From Microcoleus sp. EPA2 (GTDB taxonomy: Bacteria > Cyanobacteriota > Cyanobacteriia > Cyanobacteriales > Microcoleaceae): a DNA stretch of 33,956 nt. Shown here one piece after another: positions 27,133 to 33,956 of the stretch; positions within the stretch are counted from its first letter, which is position 1, and each line of letters starts with the position of its first letter. Position numbers and translations under genes: made by a program. The DNA is taken from contig JAHRFD010000024.1 of the NCBI GenBank assembly GCA_020882975.1, positions 1 through 33,956 on the forward strand. The letters are read 5' to 3'. The notes under the pieces were generated by a model. It did not search any database and was not told the origin of the DNA. It saw only the letters and a list, made by a program, of their open reading frames with translations.

Positions 27133-27654
27133 ATGACACAAGAATTAATCGCTCTTAGATCTAGCATATTGGCAGGAAGGTATACAGATGCTTTGGCAAT
27201 TGTCGATGAGTTAGATGGCATGAGCAAACAAGCAATTTTGCGTCAAATCCAATCTTTTTTAAATGTTTTGCTGATTCACTTGATTAAAAATCAAGTTGAA
27301 CAGCGATTAACAGGATCTTGGGCAAGTTTGATTCGGAATTCAATTAGAGAAATTAAAAAGGTAAACATTAAAGATAATCGAACATCTTATTATATCAATT
27401 CTGATGAATGGGAGAATTTCATAGAAGAGGAGGTGATTGAGGATGCGATTGCAGAGGCTGCGGAGGAAGTATTCAACGGTGATTATACTCAATTTCAACT
27501 TGCAGAAATGATGGATAGAAACCTGATTATTCAGACTGCTGTGAAGTTATTGAACTTGACTTATATCCATTCGGCAAAAGATTTACCAGCAGTGTTAGCC
27601 GAGTATTTAAGTCAGTTACCTGGTGGGGAAGATTGGATAAATCGGCGAAAATAA
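27133..27654 (+). CDS. DUF29-type protein between the two permease genes
   Basis: The 173-residue product resembles the cyanobacterial DUF29 family (unknown function). It is helical and soluble, with an N-terminal region ELIALRSSILAGRYTDALA, a central segment with many Ile, Asn and Arg, and acidic EEEVIEDAIAEAAEEVF. I use the ATG at 27133, which lies about 10 bases after an AGGAGA site; a GTG at 27124 is also in frame. It sits 50 bp after natG and 90 bp before natH and shows no similarity to transport proteins, so it is probably an insertion into the operon. A role in transport cannot be excluded. Confidence 0.78.
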   Translation: MTQELIALRSSILAGRYTDALAIVDELDGMSKQAILRQIQSFLNVLLIHLIKNQVEQRLTGSWASLIRNSIREIKKVNIKDNRTSYYINSDEWENFIEEEVIEDAIAEAAEEVFNGDYTQFQLAEMMDRNLIIQTAVKLLNLTYIHSAKDLPAVLAEYLSQLPGGEDWINRRK

Positions 27655-27744
27655 GTTTTTTTTCCGTGGCGATTTCCCATCGCGTCTACATAAACAAAAC
27701 CCGCCGAAAGCCGCTTAACACAATATAGGATTGAAAAACGCTAT

Positions 27745-28944
27745 ATGGAAACTCTCCCCGTATTGCCGCCCCCAGCCAGTGAATCGCCCACTCCGGGAAA
27801 TTGGGCGCGCAAAAATCTATTCAGCACCTGGTACAACAGCATTTTGACAGTAATTTGTCTGATTGTTAGTTTCCAAGTCATTACCGGAATTATCGTTTGG
27901 GTAACTACAAAAGCTCAATGGCGGGTATTAGAAGCTAATTTGCCACTATTTTTTGTAGGCAGATTTCCTAGCGAATCCTATTGGCGGCTGTGGATAGTAA
28001 CCGGAATAATTACTTTACTAGCAGGCTTAACTTGGGGAAACATTCAGCGCCAAGAAAAACTGTGGAATCCACCATTATTGATTTTACTCGGTGCTGGGGT
28101 TGTCGGCGCGGTAATTTCCCCGATCGACCTTACCTCCCGCCTCTACTTGCTAGGCAATATTATCATAGCCGCTGCCAGCTATTTTGTGGGTAGACAAATT
28201 CCCCCCAAAATCATGGGTTGGATGCCCGCAGTTTGGGCTCTTTCATTCCCAGTAATTTTGTGGTTAATTAAAGGCGGTTTAGGCTTGACAGAAGTCTCGA
28301 CAAATGATTGGGGCGGTTTAGTATTGACACTGTTTTTAGCAGTAATTAGTATAGTGCTTTCTTTTCCTATCGGAGTATTGCTAGCCCTCGGCAGACAAAG
28401 CTCTTTACCAGTTGTGAAACTTTTATCCACATTATACATTGAAATTATTCGGGGTTTGCCGTTAATTGGCATTTTGTTTTTAGGTCAAGTCATGCTGCAA
28501 CTCTTCTTGCCACCAGAATATCCCAAATTAGATAGAGTCATTAGAGCCATTGCTGGATTAACATTATTTAGTGCAGCATACTTAGCTGAAAACGTGCGTG
28601 GCGGTTTGCAGGCAGTACCCAGAGGACAAATAGAAGCAGCAAGGGCGATCGGGCTAAATACACCTTTACTCACACTCTTAATTGTACTCCCTCAAGCATT
28701 GCGAACAGTCATTCCGGCGATCGGCGGACAATTCATCGGATTATTCATGGACACATCCCTACTTTCGCTATTCGGAATGTTAGAATTAATTGGCATATCC
28801 CGCGCAGTTTTAGCAAATCCATCCTACATTGGCAGGTACGCCGAAGTTTACATATTCATAGGCATTATTTATTGGGTATTTTGTTACTCAATGTCTCTAG
28901 CCAGCCGCAAAATAGAGCGAAGTTTAGGAGTAGGTCAAAGGTAA
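27745..28944 (+). CDS. natH: Amino acid ABC transporter permease (NatH/AapM type)
   Basis: The 399-residue second permease has an N-terminal extension of several helices (about 33-180) and a C-terminal permease core. The EAA loop is AENVRGGLQAVPRGQIEAARAIGL near residues 281-304, followed by a PQALRTVIP stretch. Length and the long N-terminal half fit AapM/NatH. The start is ATG 27745. It pairs with NatG and the downstream ATPase. Confidence 0.93.
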   Translation: METLPVLPPPASESPTPGNWARKNLFSTWYNSILTVICLIVSFQVITGIIVWVTTKAQWRVLEANLPLFFVGRFPSESYWRLWIVTGIITLLAGLTWGNIQRQEKLWNPPLLILLGAGVVGAVISPIDLTSRLYLLGNIIIAAASYFVGRQIPPKIMGWMPAVWALSFPVILWLIKGGLGLTEVSTNDWGGLVLTLFLAVISIVLSFPIGVLLALGRQSSLPVVKLLSTLYIEIIRGLPLIGILFLGQVMLQLFLPPEYPKLDRVIRAIAGLTLFSAAYLAENVRGGLQAVPRGQIEAARAIGLNTPLLTLLIVLPQALRTVIPAIGGQFIGLFMDTSLLSLFGMLELIGISRAVLANPSYIGRYAEVYIFIGIIYWVFCYSMSLASRKIERSLGVGQR

Positions 28945-28947
28945 AAA

Positions 28948-28982
28948 GTCATTAGTCATTAGTCATTAGTCATTAGTCATTA
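28948..28982. repeat. Five tandem copies of GTCATTA
   Basis: Immediately downstream of natH, the 7-base unit GTCATTA is repeated five times. The rest of the gap to bgtA contains AACAGTC/AACAGTT direct repeats near 29004-29025 and is AT-rich. Confidence 0.85.
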
Positions 28983-29097
28983 GTTGTTTGTGATTAGTCA
29001 GTCAACAGTTAACAGTCAACAGTCATGAGACTATTTGTAAAATTGAACACCTATCGGCGTTCACCAGCATTAATCAGCAGTTAATCAATAAAAAAAT

Positions 29098-29850
29098 ATG
29101 CAAACTAAACAAACAAGCTCAGAAAAAGTAATCGTAGCAGAAAGCGTCCACAAATGGTACGGACAATTTCACGTACTGCGCGGCGTCAGCATGAACGTCA
29201 ACCGAGGCGAAGTCGTCGTCGTCATGGGTCCATCCGGTTCGGGAAAATCCACATTTATTCGCACCTTTAACGCCTTAGAAGAATACCAACAAGGTAAAAT
29301 TACGATCGACGGTATCGAACTTTCCCACGATTTACGCAACATCGAAACAATTCGCCGGGAAGTAGGAATGGTATTTCAGCAATTCAACCTGTTTCCCCAT
29401 CTATCAGTATTGCAAAACGTCATGCTAGCGCCCGTCTGGGTACGCCGCTGGCCGAAGAAAAAAGCTGAAGAAATAGCCATGCAACTGTTAGAAAGAGTCG
29501 GTATTTTGTCGCAAGCACAAAAATATCCGGGACAACTTTCTGGAGGACAACAGCAGCGGGTAGCAATTGCCCGTTCTTTGGCGATGCAGCCTAAAATCAT
29601 GCTGTTTGATGAACCGACATCAGCATTAGATCCAGAAATGGTACGAGAAGTTTTAGATGTGATGCGAAATTTAGCTAAAACAGGAATTACAATGGTAGTG
29701 GTGACTCACGAAGTCGGGTTTGCCCGTGAAGTTGCCGATCGCATTGTGTTAATGGATGGCGGAGTTTTAGTCGAAGAAGCAGACCCAGAAGAGTTTTTTC
29801 AGAATCCCAAAGAAGAACGTACCCGGAAGTTTTTATCTCAGATATTATAA
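29098..29850 (+). CDS. bgtA: Amino acid ABC transporter ATPase (BgtA/AapP/GlnQ type)
   Basis: The 250-residue ATPase energises the importer. Walker A is GPSGSGKST at residues 44-52, the Q-loop is in [10 protein letters not shown], the signature is LSGGQQQR near 145, Walker B is [12 protein letters not shown] and the switch His is in VVVTHE. The family assignment to polar amino acid importers follows from this set and from the neighbouring NatFGH-type genes. In Anabaena, BgtA serves more than one amino acid system; here it is directly linked. The start is ATG 29098. Confidence 0.94.
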   Translation: MQTKQTSSEKVIVAESVHKWYGQFHVLRGVSMNVNRGEVVVVMGPSGSGKSTFIRTFNALEEYQQGKITIDGIELSHDLRNIETIRREVGMVFQQFNLFPHLSVLQNVMLAPVWVRRWPKKKAEEIAMQLLERVGILSQAQKYPGQLSGGQQQRVAIARSLAMQPKIMLFDEPTSALDPEMVREVLDVMRNLAKTGITMVVVTHEVGFAREVADRIVLMDGGVLVEEADPEEFFQNPKEERTRKFLSQIL

Positions 29851-29997
29851 ATTGGGCATCGCGCATCGGGGATTAGGCATTGGGAATAGGACATCGATCT
29901 CAAATTAACGTACCAACAATATTCCGTCAGGGGTTGAAACCCCTACCTCAAAGTTAAATTCCTATTAAGATAACTAAGAACCAATAACTAATAACTA

Positions 29998-32037
29998 ATG
30001 ATTTCAAAAACTCTGCCGCTAGTTAAAGATGCAGAACGCTTGGAAAGCCGGCTCAAAGAAATTCCGGCAGTTCCCGGTGTATATTTAATGCGAGATGAGA
30101 GCGATCGCATCCTTTATATCGGCAAATCAAAAAAACTCAGAAACCGCGTCCGTTCCTATTTTCGCGACAGCCAAAATCTTAGTCCCCGCATCGCCATGAT
30201 GGTGCAACAAGTCCGCGAAATAGAATTCATCGCCACCGATACAGAAGCCGAAGCTTTAGCATTAGAAGCAAACCTTGTCAAGCAACACCAACCCTACTTT
30301 AATGTCCTCCTCAAAGATGATAAAAAATATCCCTATTTGTGCATAACTTGGTCAGAAGAATACCCGCGCATTTTCATCACCCGCAAACGCCGCGCAGGTA
30401 ATGCCAAAGACCGCTACTACGGCCCCTACGTCGATACCGGCGCGCTGCGGAGTACGCTGCATTTAATCAAGCGGATTTTCCCCCTGCGACAGCGCCCTCA
30501 ACCGCTCTTTAAAGACCGTCCTTGTTTAAACTACGATATCGGCCGCTGCGTCGGCGTTTGTCAAGGGTTAATATCTGCCGAAGATTATCGCAAAATCATC
30601 CAGAAAGTAGCGATGATTTTTCAGGGAAGGACTCAGGAATTAGTGGATCTACTGGAACCACAAATGGAACAAGCAGCCGCAGATTTAAACTTTGAAGTGG
30701 CGGCACGAATTCGAGATCAAATTAAAGGTTTACAGTCTTTGAGCGCAGGTCAAAAAGTATCTTTACCTGATGATACTGTTTCCAGAGATGCGATCGCCCT
30801 GGCCGCCGACACCCAGCACGCTTGCATTCAACTATTCCAAATTCGTGCCGGTCAATTAGTCGGAAGATTGGGATTTATGGCGGAGATTCCTTCCCAACCC
30901 GCCCTTGCAAACGGAGGGCAAGAGTTGTTTCAATCTTCTCTTTCCTCCCCCCCTTACCAAGGGGGGGAACGAGGGGGGGTAGAAGCTGGAGCAATTTTGC
31001 AGCGGGTATTGGAGGAACACTATCAAAACGTCGAATCTGTAGAAATTCCTAGCGAAATTTCAGTGCAATATGACTTACCAGAAGGAGAAATCCTAGCAGA
31101 TTGGTTGAGCAACCGCAAGGGGCGAAAAGTGACGATTTTGACACCCCAGCGGCAAACCAAAGCAGAGTTAATTGAGATGGTAGAACGTAATGCTGAGTAT
31201 GAATTGGCAAGAATGCAAAGATTGAGCGATCGCAATTCTCAAGCCATGCAAGATTTAGCAGAAATTCTCGATTTGCCAGAAATTCCGCATCGGATAGAAG
31301 GTTATGATATTTCTCACATTCAAGGTTCTGATGCGGTAGCTTCCCGCGTCGTATTTATTGACGGTTTACCCGCCAATCAACACTACCGCCACTACAAAAT
31401 TAAAAATCCTGAAATTAAATCAGGTCATTCGGACGATTTTGCTAGTTTAGCAGAAGTTCTTGGTCGCCGCTTTCGAGGCAAGAAGGAATCCCCTCCCAAG
31501 GGAAGGATGGAAGCAGAACCCACCCCTACCCCCACCCCCACCAAGGGAGGATTGAATAAGGAAGAAATAAGTAATTTATCTACAGTTGATAATGAGATTG
31601 TTGACAAACCAGACTTAATAATGATAGATGGAGGGAAAGGTCAACTTTCAGCAGTTGTAGCAGTTTTGCGAGAGATGAATTTGCTAGAAGAGTTGCGCGT
31701 TGTGAGTTTAGCAAAGCAGCGAGAAGAGATATTTCTGCCTGGGGAATCTTTGCCCCTGCCCACCGATCCCGAACAGCCTGGGGTACAATTATTACGTCGG
31801 GTGCGAGATGAAGCGCACAGATTTGCAGTCAGTTTTCACAGAGAACAAAGAAGTGGGAGAATGAAGCGATCGCGACTTGATGAAATTTCCGGTTTGGGAC
31901 ACCACCGACAAAAACAATTATTAGCGCATTTTCGGTCGATCGACTATCTGCGCTTAGCTACACCCCAACAATTGACGGAAGTACCTGGAATTGGTCCCCG
32001 TCTAGCACAACAAATTTACGATTATTTTCACCCCTAA
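29998..32037 (+). CDS. uvrC: Excinuclease ABC subunit C
   Basis: The 679-residue DNA repair nuclease makes both incisions in nucleotide excision repair with UvrA and UvrB. Domains: GIY-YIG nuclease (about 15-100, VPGVYLM and LYIGK), UVR motif (about 200-240), RNase H-like nuclease (from about 380, [13 protein letters not shown]) and tandem helix-hairpin-helix at the C-terminus ([17 protein letters not shown]). It is about 50 residues longer than usual, because of two low-complexity inserts at about residues 303-330 and 497-520 that coincide with DNA palindromes. A rho-independent terminator follows. The start is ATG 29998. Confidence 0.96.
   Translation: MISKTLPLVKDAERLESRLKEIPAVPGVYLMRDESDRILYIGKSKKLRNRVRSYFRDSQNLSPRIAMMVQQVREIEFIATDTEAEALALEANLVKQHQPYFNVLLKDDKKYPYLCITWSEEYPRIFITRKRRAGNAKDRYYGPYVDTGALRSTLHLIKRIFPLRQRPQPLFKDRPCLNYDIGRCVGVCQGLISAEDYRKIIQKVAMIFQGRTQELVDLLEPQMEQAAADLNFEVAARIRDQIKGLQSLSAGQKVSLPDDTVSRDAIALAADTQHACIQLFQIRAGQLVGRLGFMAEIPSQPALANGGQELFQSSLSSPPYQGGERGGVEAGAILQRVLEEHYQNVESVEIPSEISVQYDLPEGEILADWLSNRKGRKVTILTPQRQTKAELIEMVERNAEYELARMQRLSDRNSQAMQDLAEILDLPEIPHRIEGYDISHIQGSDAVASRVVFIDGLPANQHYRHYKIKNPEIKSGHSDDFASLAEVLGRRFRGKKESPPKGRMEAEPTPTPTPTKGGLNKEEISNLSTVDNEIVDKPDLIMIDGGKGQLSAVVAVLREMNLLEELRVVSLAKQREEIFLPGESLPLPTDPEQPGVQLLRRVRDEAHRFAVSFHREQRSGRMKRSRLDEISGLGHHRQKQLLAHFRSIDYLRLATPQQLTEVPGIGPRLAQQIYDYFHP
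30935..30985. repeat. Palindromic insertion in uvrC (first)
   Basis: Inside uvrC, CCCCCCCTT (30947-30955) and AAGGGGGGG (30959-30967) form a 9-bp hairpin, framed by CTTCT and AGAAG arms at 30935-30939 and 30981-30985. The 51-bp block reads in frame as a Ser/Pro/Gly-rich peptide that the family core does not have. Confidence 0.65.
31487..31553. repeat. Palindromic insertion in uvrC (second)
   Basis: The block begins AATCCCCTCCCAAGG and ends CCAAGGGAGGATT, which are near inverted ends, and it encodes a [18 protein letters not shown] stretch between RNase H-like segments. Its C-rich centre (CCCCTACCCCCACCCCCACC) is unlike neighbouring uvrC codons. Confidence 0.6.
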
Positions 32038-32069
32038 ATTTTCCCAACAACCATAAAATTACCTTAGAG

Positions 32070-32099
32070 CCCCGACTTCTTAAACAAGTTGGGGTTTTT
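32070..32099 (+). terminator. Rho-independent terminator of uvrC
   Basis: CCCCGACTT (32070-32078) pairs with AAGTTGGGG (32086-32094), including one G-U pair, and TTTTT follows. It is 33 bp after the uvrC stop and looks strong. Confidence 0.85.
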
Positions 32100-32206
32100 G
32101 ATATTCTATTTTCACCAATCCGATCCGGATTTAAGTGCAACTCAAACGTATGGGGCAAAAAGCAACCGATAATCAACAAATAGCTTTAAATTCCTGCGTC
32201 TTACCC

Positions 32207-33956
32207 ATGAATTCTAAAACTTATACCAAAACCTTTAATCACCAAAAACAATCCGATCCGCCGATGCTATGGATAGTTGCAATTTTAGGGTCTGTTTTTT
32301 TACATGGACTGGCTTTCTGGATCTTACGCCTGAGTATAATTCGCGCTGAGATTGTACCAAAAAGTCCATCCGCTGCTGTCAATTTAATTGAAATTACCCC
32401 ATCTCAAAAATCTCCTGAACCCAAAAAGCCAGCCAATATAAATAAAGCACAAACTTCCCCCCCAATCTCAAAGCAAATACTTACAAAAAAATCAATCATG
32501 GTCGCTAAGGATGTACCTAAAAAAATCTACCCATCCACCCCCACTGCTTTAAGATCGGGAAAAATTCCCAAAAATCAAGAAAAACTTACCGCAACTACCC
32601 CAGCCAAACGCAATAATTTAAAACTTATCAAAACTCCCAATCCCTTAAAAAAATATCCAGCCGTTACTGCTGTTATAACCTTAAAAAATAAGCAGGTAAA
32701 ACAGTCAGTAAGTAGGCAGTATTCCGTTAAAATACCCTTAAAGAAATCACAAATGGCGATCGAGGCTGTGGTGGCTGCAAAGTCCCAAACCAAATCAATT
32801 GCTGTTGTGGCTAAACCGGAAATTAAATCCCAATCCAAACCCAAATCTAGTGCTGCTGTAGCTAAAACCACAATCAAGCCCCAGTCACCAACCCAATCAA
32901 GTGCTGCTGTGGCTAAAACCACAATCAAGCCTCAATCCAAACCCAAATCTAGTGCTGCTGTAGCTAAAACCACAATCAAGCCCCAGTCACCAACCCAATC
33001 AATTGCTGCTGTGGCTAAAACTAGAATGAAAGCCCTGTCACAAACCCAATCAAGTGTTGCTGTAGCTAAACCGGGAATTAAAGTTCAGTCAAAACCTTCA
33101 TCAATTGTTCCAATGTCTAAGATTGCAATTAAATTCAACTCAAAACCTCAATCAATTGTGGCGGCAAATCAACCTAATGTTGAATATTATTTAACCAGAC
33201 AATCCAGATTTACCTCTAAAAATAATCAGAGACTAACTCAAAATTTAAAAATTTCAAAAAATGCCACACCTATTAAAAACCTACCTCAAATATCTCAATT
33301 AGCGAGGGTTCCAAAACCAATTGGAAAGCAACCAAAACCCCAATCAATAGTTACTCAAAAGCCTGTAATTGGAAAGCAACCAAAACCCCAATCAATAGTT
33401 ACTCAAAAGCCTATAGTTGAAACCCAGCCCCAACCCCAATCAATAGTTACTCAAAAGCCTGTAATTGAAACCCGGCCCCAACCCCAATCAATAGTCACTC
33501 AAAAGCCTATAGTTGAAACCCGGCCCCAACCCCAATCAATAACTGCTCCTACAACTGTACAGGATGAAATTCCACCATCAATAGTCGATCGCGCTCCTGT
33601 TGTTCAGGAGCGATCGACACCACCAGAATCAACAGTTTCTCAAGAGCCTATTGCTATTGTTCAGCCACCGCAAATAGCCACACCACCAATTTCTCCCGAA
33701 CCAAATTCACAACCGATTGAGAAACCACCAATTTCTCCCGAACCAAATTCACAACCGATTGAGAAACCACCAATTTCTCCCGAACCAAATTCACAACCGA
33801 TTGAGAAACCACCAATTTCTCCCGAACCAAATTCACAACCGATTGAGAAACCACCTATTTCTCCCGAATCTAATTCACAACCGATTGAGAAACCACCTAT
33901 TTCTCCCGAATCTAATTCACAACCGATTGAGAAACCACCTATTTCTCCCGAATCTA
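32207..33956 (+). CDS. TonB-like energy transducer, 3' end outside window
   Basis: An open frame begins at ATG 32207 and runs off the right edge without a stop (at least 583 residues). Residues about 21-42 form one membrane helix containing SVFLHG, which resembles the Ser/His pair in the TonB anchor helix, followed by a very long Pro/Lys/Gln/Ser-rich region. This matches TonB-type proteins that span the periplasm to energise outer membrane transporters. The C-terminal TonB domain would lie beyond the window, so the assignment is tentative. The spacer is made of three tandem repeat families. Confidence 0.65.
   Translation, partial: MNSKTYTKTFNHQKQSDPPMLWIVAILGSVFLHGLAFWILRLSIIRAEIVPKSPSAAVNLIEITPSQKSPEPKKPANINKAQTSPPISKQILTKKSIMVAKDVPKKIYPSTPTALRSGKIPKNQEKLTATTPAKRNNLKLIKTPNPLKKYPAVTAVITLKNKQVKQSVSRQYSVKIPLKKSQMAIEAVVAAKSQTKSIAVVAKPEIKSQSKPKSSAAVAKTTIKPQSPTQSSAAVAKTTIKPQSKPKSSAAVAKTTIKPQSPTQSIAAVAKTRMKALSQTQSSVAVAKPGIKVQSKPSSIVPMSKIAIKFNSKPQSIVAANQPNVEYYLTRQSRFTSKNNQRLTQNLKISKNATPIKNLPQISQLARVPKPIGKQPKPQSIVTQKPVIGKQPKPQSIVTQKPIVETQPQPQSIVTQKPVIETRPQPQSIVTQKPIVETRPQPQSITAPTTVQDEIPPSIVDRAPVVQERSTPPESTVSQEPIAIVQPPQIATPPISPEPNSQPIEKPPISPEPNSQPIEKPPISPEPNSQPIEKPPISPEPNSQPIEKPPISPESNSQPIEKPPISPESNSQPIEKPPISPES
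32810..33166 (+). repeat. 51-bp coding tandem repeat (17-residue units)
   Basis: Units start at 32810, 32861, 32912, 32963, 33014 and 33065, with a diverged seventh at 33116. The consensus reads AKTTIKPQSPTQSSAAV; no stop codon interrupts the frame. Confidence 0.85.
33320..33542 (+). repeat. 48-bp coding tandem repeat (16-residue units)
   Basis: Units start at 33320, 33368, 33416, 33464 and 33512, the last partial, with consensus IVETQPQPQSIVTQKP. Confidence 0.85.
33683..33956 (+). repeat. 42-bp coding tandem repeat (14-residue units)
   Basis: Six full units (33683, 33725, 33767, 33809, 33851, 33893) and a partial one to the window edge encode PPISPEPNSQPIEK; the last copies have Ser for Pro at position 7. 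The array continues beyond the window. The reverse-strand open frame here is a by-product. Confidence 0.9.

Noticed and set aside
29929..29944. AGGGG-TTGAAA-CCCCT palindrome ending in a GAAACCCC-like motif, resembling a CRISPR repeat
   Set aside because: It occurs once, with no second repeat or spacer.
33654..33854. Reverse-strand repeat peptide frame
   Set aside because: It is the complement of the 42-bp coding repeat in the TonB-like gene, which is open over its whole length on the forward strand.

Overview
The window looks like chromosomal DNA of a filamentous, probably Oscillatoriales-type (Microcoleus/Oscillatoria-like) cyanobacterium. The evidence is the many HIP1 octamers (GCGATCGC), heptamer tandem repeats in intergenic gaps, and cyanobacterial genes such as pipX, sepF (cdv2), families I take to be DUF3086 and DUF3119, very large PAS/GAF hybrid kinases, and a NatFGH-BgtA-type amino acid transporter. 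The genus is an inference. No rRNA, tRNA, CRISPR array or intact transposase was found.

Layout. Bases 1-1250 hold GC-rich tandem repeats around a reverse-strand acireductone dioxygenase gene (mtnD). A reverse-strand nucleoside transporter (nupC family) lies divergent to a forward-strand run: der (ribosome assembly GTPase), ecfT (ECF transporter T component), pipX and pipY (nitrogen signalling and PLP homeostasis), sepF (cell division) and proC (proline synthesis). This run is interrupted twice by mobile DNA: a 142-bp MITE-like element with a 10-bp target duplication (5648-5789) and a decayed IS607-type transposase (about 7050-7380).

Bases 9364-12702 hold two divergent surface or signalling genes: a Ser/Thr kinase fused to a periplasmic ligand-binding domain, and a short RTX calcium-binding protein. 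Bases 12911-16371 are a reverse-strand set suggesting envelope lipid work: an MlaE-type lipid permease, a DUF3119 protein, a DUF3086 coiled-coil protein and the acyltransferase PlsY. Next come a small membrane protein, an Hsp20 chaperone with a probable RNA thermometer, a fasciclin-domain protein and a 1726-residue GAF/PAS hybrid histidine kinase.

Bases 24560-29850 encode a complete polar amino acid ABC transporter (lipoprotein, two permeases, ATPase) with a DUF29-type gene inserted between the permeases and heptamer repeats in two of its gaps. UvrC follows, about 50 residues longer than usual because of two palindromic, low-complexity insertions read in frame. The window ends inside a TonB-like gene whose spacer is built from three different tandem repeats.

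I did not find one obvious new multigene defence or biosynthetic system. The best leads are the hsp20 5' hairpin, the kinase with a periplasmic sensor and a Thr-for-Lys catalytic loop, the MITE and possible structured RNA upstream of pipX, the orphan DXCF cysteine in the hybrid kinase, and the palindromes in uvrC.
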